From an uncultured Ancrocorticia sp. (GTDB lineage: Bacteria; Actinomycetota; Actinomycetes; Actinomycetales; Actinomycetaceae), in NCBI GenBank assembly GCA_905373325.1, contig CAJPTB010000022.1:1-11649 (forward strand): 11,649 nucleotides of DNA, written 5' to 3'. Within the stretch, counting starts at the first letter, position 1. The number at the start of each line of letters is the position of its first letter. Below are positions 1 through 6,990 of this stretch, in pieces. A program made the position numbers and the translations under genes. A model generated the notes under the pieces. The model saw only the letters and a program-made list of their open reading frames with translations. It was not told where the DNA came from and searched no databases.

Positions 1-121
1 GGGATCCCGCGCGCCGGGATAACGCTGCAAACAACGAGACGCGCACGCCGGGAAACGCGCCCGCGAACGGCAGGAAGCGCACGCACGCCAAGACGTGCAC
101 GAACAGCAAGAAAGGGAGGCC
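1..121. other. Upstream flank, no assignable gene
   Basis: I see no confident gene here. Two forward frames are open from the left edge: one ends at a TGA at 159-161 and another runs a little further, both into the glycosylase gene. The first would encode a Lys/Arg/Asn/Thr-rich tail and could be the 3' end of an upstream gene overlapping the glycosylase start, but nothing in it is recognisable. The stretch AGGGAGG at 113-119 is the likely ribosome binding site of the glycosylase, with an unusually short 2-nt gap to the ATG. Confidence 0.4.
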
Positions 122-1192
122 ATGCCGGAAGGTCAAGCAATTCACCGCATCGCGCGCCTGATAAACGAGAGGTTCGAGGGCGCTGACGTCGTAGCGTCCT
201 CCCCGCAGGGCCGATTTTCCGACGGCGCGCACCTCTTGGACGGGCTCACGGCCGGACGGGCCGAAGCGTGGGGCAAGCACTTTTTCATGCCGTTCGCCGA
301 CGGCGGCTCCACCGCCGGCACCGACGGCGGGCCTTCGAGCGGCATGCCGGCGGGCAACTCCTCCCCGGGCGAGGAAGCGCCAAACAGCGCGCCTCTAAAC
401 GCGAGAAATGCGATGGCCCCGAGCGCGGCGCCCCTTGCCGAGACTCCCCTGGGCGGCACGTCCCTGGGCGACGACGGGCCCGTGTGGCTTCACATTCATC
501 TGGGCCTGTACGGCAGGTGGCACCTCACGGGCGAAGGCTCGGACGCAATCGTCGGCGCCGGCGTCCGCAGCGGCAACCACAACGCGGTCAACGTCGGCGC
601 GGGCAGCACGGTGCGGCTGCGGCTCGCCGCCAATGGGTTTACGGCCGATCTCACGGGCCCCTCGCGATGCGAGATCCTCGACGGGCCGGGCGTGCGGGCC
701 GCAGTCTCCAAGCTCGGCCCCGACCCAGTTCGCAACGAGCCCGGAGACCGCGAGCGCTTCGTCGAGGCGGTTCGGCGGAGGCGGTCGCCGGTGGGCCAGT
801 TGGTTCTCGACCAGTCGATCGCTGCCGGGCCGGGAAACATCTACCGCGCGGACTGCCTTTTCCGCGTCGGCATCTCGCCTCTGCGGCCCGGCAACAAGGT
901 TTCGGCCGAGCGTCTGAAGGCCCTGTGGGACGACCTCGTTGAGACGATGCAGGCCGACGTTCCCGACGGCGTCATACGCACGGTCCCGGAAAGCCTGAGG
1001 CCCGAACCGGCCGAGGCTTCCGACGTGAGAAATCCGGACGCAGCAGAAGGCGCCGACGGCGAAGACCCGGAGGCCCAGCGTTTCGCGGTCTACCACCGCA
1101 CGGGAAGGCCGTGCCTGAGATGCGGCACGCCCGTGGCGGAGAAGGAGATGGCCGGACGCCGCCTCTTCTGGTGCCCGAGCTGCCAGCGATGA
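122..1192 (+). CDS. Fpg/Nei-family DNA glycosylase (endonuclease VIII-like, Nei1 type)
   Basis: This base-excision-repair enzyme removes oxidised bases and nicks the abasic site by beta/delta elimination. The start is fixed by the family: the mature protein must begin with Pro, and ATG 122 gives M-P-E-G-Q, with catalytic Pro2 and Glu3. A GTG at 95 would bury them. From this start it has 356 residues. Visible landmarks are SSPQGRF near 26-32, WGKHFF with Lys52 (the conserved beta-turn lysine), VWLHIHLGLYGRW near 121-133, LGPDP near 198-202, a helix-two-turn-helix region at about 212-246 containing GPGNIYRAD, and a C-terminal zinc finger with Cys331, Cys334, Cys351 and Cys354 ending FWCPSCQR. 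The pattern resembles mycobacterial Nei1 (Rv2464c) more than classical MutM. It is longer than the usual 260-290 residues because of a Gly/Ser/Ala/Pro-rich insertion at about 60-119 and an acidic one near 293-319. It converges on eccC and has no obvious link to secretion. Confidence 0.93.
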   Translation: MPEGQAIHRIARLINERFEGADVVASSPQGRFSDGAHLLDGLTAGRAEAWGKHFFMPFADGGSTAGTDGGPSSGMPAGNSSPGEEAPNSAPLNARNAMAPSAAPLAETPLGGTSLGDDGPVWLHIHLGLYGRWHLTGEGSDAIVGAGVRSGNHNAVNVGAGSTVRLRLAANGFTADLTGPSRCEILDGPGVRAAVSKLGPDPVRNEPGDRERFVEAVRRRRSPVGQLVLDQSIAAGPGNIYRADCLFRVGISPLRPGNKVSAERLKALWDDLVETMQADVPDGVIRTVPESLRPEPAEASDVRNPDAAEGADGEDPEAQRFAVYHRTGRPCLRCGTPVAEKEMAGRRLFWCPSCQR

Positions 1193-1237
1193 AACGGCGA
1201 GGGGCTCTGCGCTCGCTGCGCCCGGTCGTCGAGCCCT

Positions 1238-1311
1238 TCAATCGAAAGAGACCGTGTTTTCAGTCCGAAGAGGCCTTTAACCGAAAGAGACTGGCTCTAG
1301 TCGAAGGAGAC
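1238..1311. repeat. Degenerate ~20-bp direct repeats at and after the eccC 3' end
   Basis: On the plus strand the core CGAAAGAGAC occurs at 1243-1252 and 1282-1291, with a one-mismatch copy CGAAGGAGAC at 1302-1311 and a weaker relative CGAAGAGGCC at about 1265-1274. Spacing is about 20 bp. Read on the minus strand, three copies spell Val-Ser-Phe-Asp/Gly followed by a stop. The first is the true eccC end (stop TAG 1297-1299). The second ends TAA at 1277-1279 and the third TGA at 1238-1240. No strong hairpin terminator was seen between the two convergent genes. Confidence 0.6.
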
Positions 1312-4300
1312 TGCCGATTCGAGCCACGCCACCTGGATCAGCTCGCGATTGACTTCGCGCGAGCGGAACTGGCCGCGGCCGGGCATGCCCTCCTGGGGCC
1401 GGATGCGGCCGAGGACGGCGCCCTCCTCGGGGTTGCCGGGCAGGAGCATGGCGGGCGAGGCGAGGTCGTTCATCGCCTGAATGACGGGCGAGCCGTACAT
1501 GGCCCTGCTCGCGCCTCCCATGCGGCGGGCGACGATGATGTGCAGACCGACGTCGCGCGCCTGCGCCATCATCGGGACGAGTGCCCTGACCGGGTTGCCC
1601 TGGGAATTGTCGACGAGGTCGTAATCGTCGACGACGACCCACGCCTCAGGGCCCTTCCACCAGCTGCGCTCGCGCAGCTGCTTGGCGGTGACGTCCGAGC
1701 CGGGAACGCGCGTTGCGAGGAACTGCGCCAGGCCGTTGAGCTGCTCGGTCGCCTCGGCCGCGTTGCGCAGGTGGCGGCCGACGTAGCCTTCGGGCAGCTC
1801 GCCGAGGAGCGAGCCTCGGTAGTCCACAGCGAAGATCTGCGCCTGCTGCGGCGTGTACAAACGGGCGATCTCCGAGCAAATGAGCCGCAAAGTCGCGGTC
1901 TTCCCGGACTTCTGGTCTCCGAAGAAGAAGAAATGGGAATTCGCGTCGAAGTCGATTCCGAAGGGCTCCAGGCGGGATTCGCCGAGCCCCAGAAGGACCC
2001 TGCGATCGTCCTTGCTGACCCTGCGGCGGACCTGCTCGATGGAAACCTTGTCCGGGAGCACACGCAGCTTCGGGCCCCGCGGGCCGGTCCACAGTTTGTT
2101 GACGTTTTCGACGAAGTCGTTGACGCCCTCCGAGAGGTTCTCGGGGTTGTGATCGGCGTCCACCCGGGGAAGCGCGCCCAGAATATGGTGCTTGGACGGC
2201 TCAAGGCCGCGCCCGGGAGCGCCGGTGGGCACGTTTCGAGAGAGCTTCCTGTCGATCTCCGAATCGAGGGCGTCGCCCAAACGCAGCTCGATTCGCGAGC
2301 CGAACATGTCTTTGACGGCGGTGCGGAAGTTCATCCACCGCAGCGCCGTGGCGATGACGTGCATTCCGAAGTTCAGGCCGCGGGGGATGAGGTCTTGCAG
2401 GCGCATCTCGAGCTCGTCGAAGTCGGACCGCAGCGCCTGCCAGCCGTCGACCACCAGGAAAATGTCGCCGTATCCGTCGTCGGCCTTCCCCTCGGCGCGC
2501 ATGCGCCTGTAAGCCGACATCGATTCGATTCCCTGGGCGGCGAAGTACCGCTCGCGGTCATCGACGATCGACTTGATCTCAGCGAACATGCGGCGGACGC
2601 GGGTTTCGTCGCTTCGCAGGGCGACGCCGGACATATGGGCGAGGTCCCGCATTCCGGCGAACGTGCCGCCGCCGAAGTCCATCGCGTAGACCTGGATCTC
2701 CATCGGCGTGTGGGTCAGCGCCAGCGCACCGACCACGGTTCGCGCGAAGGTCGATTTTCCTGACTGCGGGCCGCCGATGATCGCAAGGTGGCCTCCCGCG
2801 CCGGAGAGGTCGAGGGTGAGGATGTCCCTGCGCTGTTCGAGCGGGCGGTCGACGTCGCCCACCGGGATCGTGAACTGGCCGGCGCCGCGCCACTTCGGCG
2901 AATGCAGGCCGAGGACGGGCGAGACGCGCAGATCCGGCATGAGGCTGTCGAGCGTGGCCGGGACGTTGAGCGGCGGCAGCCACACCTGGTGGGCGTCCGG
3001 CCCCTTGCCCGCCATCCGCGCGACGGCGATGTCGAAGGTGGTGTTCGGCACCCCGGGGATGCCGGAGTCGCCGAGCTCGTCCTCCTCCGGCCCAGAATCC
3101 TCTTCGACCTCCTCGACCTGCTCGGTCTCCAGGCGCAGAGGCTTGGCGGTGAAGTCGAGGATCTCCACATCTTGAACCTCGCCGGATCCGAGGGCGGCGC
3201 TCAGCTCCGCCCTCTTGGGCGGAGGCCCGGAAACGTAGGAGGAGCGGAATCTGATGAGCCCGCTGCTGGCGTCGGGCTTTAGGTATCCGACGCCGGGGAT
3301 CGCGGGGAGCTCGTAGGCCTCGGAGCCGCCGATGACGCCGCGCGACTCCTGCGCGGAGAACGTGCGCAGGCCGATGCGGTATGACAGGTGCTCTTGCAGG
3401 CCGCGCAAACGGCCCTCTTCGAGCCTTTGCGAGGAAAGCAAAAGGTGGACGCCCAAGGATCGGCCGAGGCGGCCGATCTGGTTGAACATATCGACGAAGT
3501 CCGGCTTTTCTGCCAGGAGCTCGGAGAACTCATCGGCCACCACGAGAAGCGCGGGAAGCGGCACGAGCTCGGTGCGGCCGTTCTTGCGAGCGCGCTCGTA
3601 ATCGTGGATGTTCTTGAAGTTTCCGGCTGCCCGCAGGAGCTCCTGGCGCCGATTCATCTCGCCGCGCAGGGCGTCCTCCATGCGGTCGACCAGCGTGAGG
3701 TCCTCGCCGAGGTTGGTGATGATCGCCGAGACGTGGGGCATCTTCGCCATGCCCGCGAAGGTCGCGCCGCCTTTGAAGTCGATGAGCACGAAGTTGAGCT
3801 CTTCGGAGGAATGCGCCATGGCCAGCGCCAGAACGAGGGTTCGCAGCACCTCGGACTTTCCGGAGCCCGTCGCGCCGATGATGAGGCCGTGCGGGCCCAT
3901 TCCGTTGAGCGCCGACTCCTTGATGTCCAGGTAGACCGTTTTGTGCTCGGGGGTCAGGCCGATGGGCACGCGCAGGCGGTCGCGCTCCAGGCGCGGCCTC
4001 CAGGCGATGTTCGTGTCGAGGTCGCGGACGTCGCCCAGCCCCAGGAGGTCCACAAGCTCGGCGGAGGCCTCCCCGGGGGCGTCGACGGCTGCGCCCGACG
4101 CCGCGGCGTCGGTCTGTATGAGAGCCTGCGTGGCCAGGCGCCTGGCGGCGGCCTCGGCCTGAACCACGGAAAGTCCGTGCGACCGGCCGCTGACCGGCTC
4201 GAAGCCGATCTGCAAAAGCTCGAGGTTATCGCCCTCCCCCAGCTGGACGCGCACCGTGTTCGCGTCCGTCAGCGACTCCCAGTTGGCGGGAATCTCCACG

Positions 4301-5310
4301 ACGGTCACGCCCAAAACCCCGTCTTCGGTGATGATCGGATGGTCGGGCGGGATGGTGAGGCCGTCGTTGACGATCACAAGGTGGGGAAGCTCGGTTCCGT
4401 TCTGGTCGGAGACGAAGCGGGGGCGGTCGGCGACGCCGTCGGGCAGAAGGTCCATGATGTTGGTCGGATCGACGTCGATCATGCGGGCCGGGCCGATGGA
4501 GTCGAAGATCCGGTCGGAGCCTGCATGGGGAAGCCACTTGATCCAGTCCCACTCGTCCCAGTGGGCCGTGCTGGTGAGCACGGCGATGCGGACGTCGGAG
4601 GCCTTGGTGAAGGTTGCGATCTGAACGAGCACCGAACGCGCCACGGCCCGGGCCTTGGCCGGGTCGTTGCCGATGATCTGCAGGCGGGCGATTGTCGAGA
4701 GGTTGACGCCCAGCGGCAGTTCGTCAAGCCCCTTGTAGAGCCCCTCGAACTGGACCAGGGCGGATTCGGCGACGGGGTCGGCCTCGGCCACGGCCGAGGC
4801 CTCGGCCTTCGTGTAGTCCAAAGTGAAGGGCTGGTTCGCCGCTCCGACTCGCGACAGGAGGAACTCCTCGTCGGAGGGCTCGCGCTCGCCCACTCGCGTG
4901 CCTTCCTCGAGGATTAAGGGAAGGTCGCCGGGATGAGGCAAAAACCACTGAGCGAATTCTCTCTGCATGTCCTCGGCCTTGCGGGCGTTCTGCCTCGTTT
5001 TGGCCAGGTAGGCGAGGTACTCGCGTCTGCTTCCCGTGACGGAGTTCCTGAACTGGACGCGGTTGCGGTAGATGTTTAGAAAGGCAACACAGAGCATCGC
5101 CACGACGAAGAGGCCGGACATCAGGATCATCCTCGGCGAGCGATTGCCGGACATCGCCATGACCACCATCATGCCCATCGACCCGAACATGGGAAGGATC
5201 ATGGCCAAAGCGCCGGTCAAGCCTTCCGAGCGCTGAATCTCAGGCGGAGCCTTGAGCTCGACGACCTCCTGCGGCGGCGCTTTCGGCGCCTGACGTTTCG
5301 TCGTTGCCAC
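1297..5310 (-). CDS. eccC: EccC, type VII secretion FtsK/SpoIIIE ATPase with three ATPase domains
   Basis: EccC is the motor ATPase of the ESX/type VII system; it binds WXG100 substrates and couples ATP hydrolysis to export. The chosen GTG start at 5310 has GGAGGA six nt upstream and gives 1337 residues; an in-frame ATG 33 bp further upstream lacks such a site. Two membrane helices lie at about 32-54 and 60-80. ATPase domain 1 has Walker A GATGSGKS (Lys485), an IDFKGGATF strand and Walker B VVADEF (Asp593-Glu594). Domain 2 has GGPQSGKST (Lys852) and VVDGWQ, where Gly replaces the catalytic Glu. Domain 3 has GDQKSGKT (Lys1137) and VVVDDYD. An acidic linker near 731-750 separates domains 1 and 2. 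The length fits a fused EccCa-EccCb protein. It is divergent from the eccD-eccD-eccB-mycP operon and presumably co-controlled through 5311-5590. Identification is secure. Confidence 0.97.
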   Translation of the reverse strand: MATTKRQAPKAPPQEVVELKAPPEIQRSEGLTGALAMILPMFGSMGMMVVMAMSGNRSPRMILMSGLFVVAMLCVAFLNIYRNRVQFRNSVTGSRREYLAYLAKTRQNARKAEDMQREFAQWFLPHPGDLPLILEEGTRVGEREPSDEEFLLSRVGAANQPFTLDYTKAEASAVAEADPVAESALVQFEGLYKGLDELPLGVNLSTIARLQIIGNDPAKARAVARSVLVQIATFTKASDVRIAVLTSTAHWDEWDWIKWLPHAGSDRIFDSIGPARMIDVDPTNIMDLLPDGVADRPRFVSDQNGTELPHLVIVNDGLTIPPDHPIITEDGVLGVTVVEIPANWESLTDANTVRVQLGEGDNLELLQIGFEPVSGRSHGLSVVQAEAAARRLATQALIQTDAAASGAAVDAPGEASAELVDLLGLGDVRDLDTNIAWRPRLERDRLRVPIGLTPEHKTVYLDIKESALNGMGPHGLIIGATGSGKSEVLRTLVLALAMAHSSEELNFVLIDFKGGATFAGMAKMPHVSAIITNLGEDLTLVDRMEDALRGEMNRRQELLRAAGNFKNIHDYERARKNGRTELVPLPALLVVADEFSELLAEKPDFVDMFNQIGRLGRSLGVHLLLSSQRLEEGRLRGLQEHLSYRIGLRTFSAQESRGVIGGSEAYELPAIPGVGYLKPDASSGLIRFRSSYVSGPPPKRAELSAALGSGEVQDVEILDFTAKPLRLETEQVEEVEEDSGPEEDELGDSGIPGVPNTTFDIAVARMAGKGPDAHQVWLPPLNVPATLDSLMPDLRVSPVLGLHSPKWRGAGQFTIPVGDVDRPLEQRRDILTLDLSGAGGHLAIIGGPQSGKSTFARTVVGALALTHTPMEIQVYAMDFGGGTFAGMRDLAHMSGVALRSDETRVRRMFAEIKSIVDDRERYFAAQGIESMSAYRRMRAEGKADDGYGDIFLVVDGWQALRSDFDELEMRLQDLIPRGLNFGMHVIATALRWMNFRTAVKDMFGSRIELRLGDALDSEIDRKLSRNVPTGAPGRGLEPSKHHILGALPRVDADHNPENLSEGVNDFVENVNKLWTGPRGPKLRVLPDKVSIEQVRRRVSKDDRRVLLGLGESRLEPFGIDFDANSHFFFFGDQKSGKTATLRLICSEIARLYTPQQAQIFAVDYRGSLLGELPEGYVGRHLRNAAEATEQLNGLAQFLATRVPGSDVTAKQLRERSWWKGPEAWVVVDDYDLVDNSQGNPVRALVPMMAQARDVGLHIIVARRMGGASRAMYGSPVIQAMNDLASPAMLLPGNPEEGAVLGRIRPQEGMPGRGQFRSREVNRELIQVAWLESAVSFD
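4780..4801. repeat. 22-bp GC-only inverted repeat inside eccC
   Basis: Ten-base arms GGCCTCGGCC (4780-4789) and GGCCGAGGCC (4792-4801) are exact reverse complements separated by AC. They encode part of an Ala/Glu-rich stretch in the N-terminal third of EccC. In mRNA this would form a stable hairpin. It may simply reflect GC-rich Ala codon use in a repetitive peptide. Confidence 0.6.
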
Positions 5311-5316
5311 GTGCTG

Positions 5317-5322
5317 TCCTCC
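5317..5322 (-). promoter_or_regulatory. Ribosome binding site deciding the eccC GTG start
   Basis: The minus strand reads GGAGGA, six nt before the GTG at 5310-5308. This near-perfect Shine-Dalgarno sequence with good spacing favours the GTG over the in-frame ATG at 5343, which has none. Confidence 0.8.
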
Positions 5323-5394
5323 AGATTCGTTCTCTTCCCTCATGGATATGCGAAGCGGGCCGGCCTGCGGACCGCGGCGCGGGCCCCTCTATGG

Positions 5395-5400
5395 ATCATA
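5395..5400 (-). promoter_or_regulatory. Candidate -10 element for eccC
   Basis: The minus strand reads TATGAT, close to the sigma-70 consensus TATAAT. It would give an untranslated leader of roughly 75-80 nt before the eccC GTG. No good TTGACA-like -35 hexamer is present at 16-18 bp, so the promoter may be activator-dependent. The CGCTCGAGCG palindrome lies just upstream of it, overlapping the expected -35 position. Confidence 0.35.
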
Positions 5401-5590
5401 CTGAGCAAAACGGATTCGCTCGAGCGTGTCCATCCTCGCTTTCCTCGGAATTCATGCCCCTATTCACCGAAACTGCGCGGTTAGTGAGATTTGCTGTAAG
5501 TTTACGGGGAGTACTCCACCGAGCGCGGGCCCACGCAGCGCGCTATTGTGGACGAGAACGTACACACGCAGCCTTCGACCAAGGGGAAGC

Positions 5591-6949
5591 ATGGCCGCCA
5601 CTTCAGCGTCTGTTTCATACCTCACCCTCGTGGTGCAGGGGGAGAGCCACGACGTCGTCGCGCCGGCGGGCTTGACGCTAGCGCAGATCCTCAAGATCCG
5701 CAGGGTGCCGCCGGACCTCGTGCCCTGCACAGTCGCCGGCGACAAGCTTCCCGGCGCTTTGGTGGTGGGCCGGGAGATCCGCAACGGGGCGCTCGTCATG
5801 CTCCAACCGCCCGGGCCCGACTTCCAAGTGACCCTCGAGGACTACAAACCGAACGCCGCCTCGCCCGAAGCCGCCTTCTCCCCCGCCGTCTCGATTGTGG
5901 GAATGCTCATCTCCGTGGTCCTGTCGCTCCTCGTCTTCCTCAGGAGCCCGCTCGTCCCGGAATGGCAGGCGCTGACGGCGGCCGGAACGATGCTTCTCCT
6001 CGGACTGCTCTACTCGCTGCGCCCCAACATGGGGCATCCCGTCTCCGAAACCCTCGCCGCCGTCACCTGCGGCATGACGGCGGGTTTCCTGGCGACGGCG
6101 TCCAATCCCGACGACGCCAAGTATCAGGCGCTCGTCAGCGCCTTCGCGGCCGCCGGAATCCTCGCGGCGATGCGGTGGGCATGGCGCGGACGCAACGACG
6201 TCGCAACCGCCCGGGTGGCGGGAGACTGCGCGGCGCTCGGCCTCATCGTCTCCCTGGGCGGCCTCGCGTTCCTCATCCTCGGCGTCAAGATCGAACTGCT
6301 GCTGGCCGGCCTGTTCGGCCTGTCCGCGCCTCTCATCCAGGCGCTTCCAGGGTTTTCGATAAGCGTTCCCGTCGAAAGGCTCATCGACGAGGCGACCATC
6401 GTGCGCGAAGCCCGCTCCGTCAGGCACGCCGAGCCGAAGAAGCTCGACAAGATCACTCCGCAGGAGACGGCCGACCTCATCGCGGCCGGCACAGCCCGCA
6501 ACCGCCTGTGGACGGCCATTCTCTGCTCGGCCGCCCTCGTCATGCTGCCGACGATGACCCGCGCCGCCCTGCGCGGAGGGTGGCAGGGCGTCGTGGCGGG
6601 GGTCTCGATCGCCTTCGTCGCCCTGGCCTTCCTCCTCGTGCCGCGGACGGCGGCCGCAATATACGTTCGCGTCGTCCCGAGGGCGACGGTGGCGGCGATG
6701 GCCCTCTGCGGCGCGGCGTTCGCCGGCGCTCGGGGGTTCATAAAGGAGCCGGTGCCCCCCGTCGTCGTCCTCACCTGCGTCGCCTTCACCATTCTTCTTG
6801 TAAGCATTCCCATTTCCCGCGGCTGGAGGCCCCTTTCCTTCACCCGCATAGCCGATATCGTCCAAAGCCTCGCCTGCGCCTGGGCCCTGCCCCTCGCCCT
6901 CGCAGGAACGGGCCTCATCACCCTTGTTCGAACAGGGGGAACTTCATGA
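5591..6949 (+). CDS. eccD: EccD-like type VII secretion integral membrane protein, first paralogue
   Basis: EccD forms the inner-membrane vestibule of the ESX complex through many helices and a cytosolic ubiquitin-like domain that contacts EccC. The ATG at 5591 follows AAGGGGA (5581-5587) and gives 452 residues. An upstream in-frame ATG at 5426 would add 55 residues of non-domain sequence, so it was rejected. Residues about 8-75 (VSYLTLVVQG onward to ALVMLQPPG) look like the ubiquitin/YukD-like fold. Hydrophobic segments follow near 98-117, 126-143, 152-170, 179-196, 212-231, 234-253, 305-323, 330-351, 362-382, 388-408 and 424-446, about 11 as in EccD. A charged cytosolic loop (about 261-300) separates helices 6 and 7. 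It opens the rightward operon, and its stop overlaps the start of a tiny ORF. It is clearly diverged from the next gene, so it is an old paralogue rather than a recent duplicate. Confidence 0.85.
   Translation: MAATSASVSYLTLVVQGESHDVVAPAGLTLAQILKIRRVPPDLVPCTVAGDKLPGALVVGREIRNGALVMLQPPGPDFQVTLEDYKPNAASPEAAFSPAVSIVGMLISVVLSLLVFLRSPLVPEWQALTAAGTMLLLGLLYSLRPNMGHPVSETLAAVTCGMTAGFLATASNPDDAKYQALVSAFAAAGILAAMRWAWRGRNDVATARVAGDCAALGLIVSLGGLAFLILGVKIELLLAGLFGLSAPLIQALPGFSISVPVERLIDEATIVREARSVRHAEPKKLDKITPQETADLIAAGTARNRLWTAILCSAALVMLPTMTRAALRGGWQGVVAGVSIAFVALAFLLVPRTAAAIYVRVVPRATVAAMALCGAAFAGARGFIKEPVPPVVVLTCVAFTILLVSIPISRGWRPLSFTRIADIVQSLACAWALPLALAGTGLITLVRTGGTS
6934..6940 (+). promoter_or_regulatory. 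Strong ribosome binding site at the end of the first eccD
   Basis: AGGGGGA lies inside the last codons of the first eccD, five nt before ATG 6946. It serves the 14-codon ORF and not the second eccD, whose ATG is 43 bp downstream of it. Confidence 0.55.
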
Positions 6950-6990
6950 TCCACCCATCCGCCGTCACGAATCGAGTGAGCGATGCCTGA
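6946..6990 (+). CDS. Possible 14-codon coupling ORF between the eccD genes
   Basis: This tiny ORF encodes MIHPSAVTNRVSDA. Its ATG overlaps the stop of the first eccD in an ATGA arrangement, and it has the best Shine-Dalgarno sequence in the junction (AGGGGGA, five-nt gap). Its stop (6988-6990) lies just after the ATG of the second eccD (6983), in a different frame, so ribosomes finishing it would sit on that start. The role suggested is translational coupling, because the second eccD has only a weak site (GAGTGAG) of its own. The peptide resembles no family I know. It could equally be a chance ORF. Confidence 0.35.
   Translation: MIHPSAVTNRVSDA

Larger units (their letters stand above)
5311..5590. 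promoter_or_regulatory. Divergent eccC / eccD control region
   Basis: This spacer of about 280 bp separates the two divergent transcription units and must hold both promoters. It is visibly more AT-rich around 5395-5510 than the coding DNA. It contains a perfect 10-bp palindrome CGCTCGAGCG at 5417-5426 with further GGA/TCC matches at 5412 and 5431, a second perfect palindrome GGAGTACTCC at 5508-5517, and an interrupted one, GTAA-N2-TTAC, at 5496-5505. These are candidate operators, but I cannot assign a regulator. No convincing -35/-10 pair was found for the rightward operon; TATTGT at 5544-5549 is only a weak -10 candidate. Confidence 0.5.

Noticed and set aside
95..121. GTG 95 as the glycosylase start
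   Set aside because: Fpg/Nei enzymes need Pro as the mature N-terminal residue, which only ATG 122 provides.
1238..1311. Repeats considered as a CRISPR array
   Set aside because: The units are too short (about 10-15 bp), degenerate and spaced at only about 20 bp, with no distinct spacers and no cas genes.
1111..2763. Long forward open frame of about 550 codons antisense to eccC
   Set aside because: It lies wholly opposite EccC coding sequence and overlaps the glycosylase 3' end. Its Ala/Arg/Asp/Val-rich product with no domain is typical of the reverse frame of a GC-rich gene.
3388..4917. Second long forward open frame (about 509 codons) antisense to eccC
   Set aside because: The same codon-bias shadow of eccC: the product is low in complexity, has no motif, and no ribosome site was found.
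5311..5343. In-frame upstream ATG at 5343 as the eccC start
   Set aside because: No ribosome binding site precedes it, whereas GGAGGA is ideally placed for the GTG at 5310.
5426..5590. 55-residue N-terminal extension of the first EccD from ATG 5426
   Set aside because: The extension contains no domain sequence, runs through the promoter and palindrome region, and ATG 5591 has its own AAGGGGA site and leads straight into the ubiquitin-like domain.
5678..6865. Long reverse open frames opposite the eccD genes (5678-6865 and 6965-8161)
   Set aside because: Highly charged Asp/Arg/Glu/His-rich translations are the mirror of hydrophobic membrane-protein codons. The forward frames have clear EccD features.
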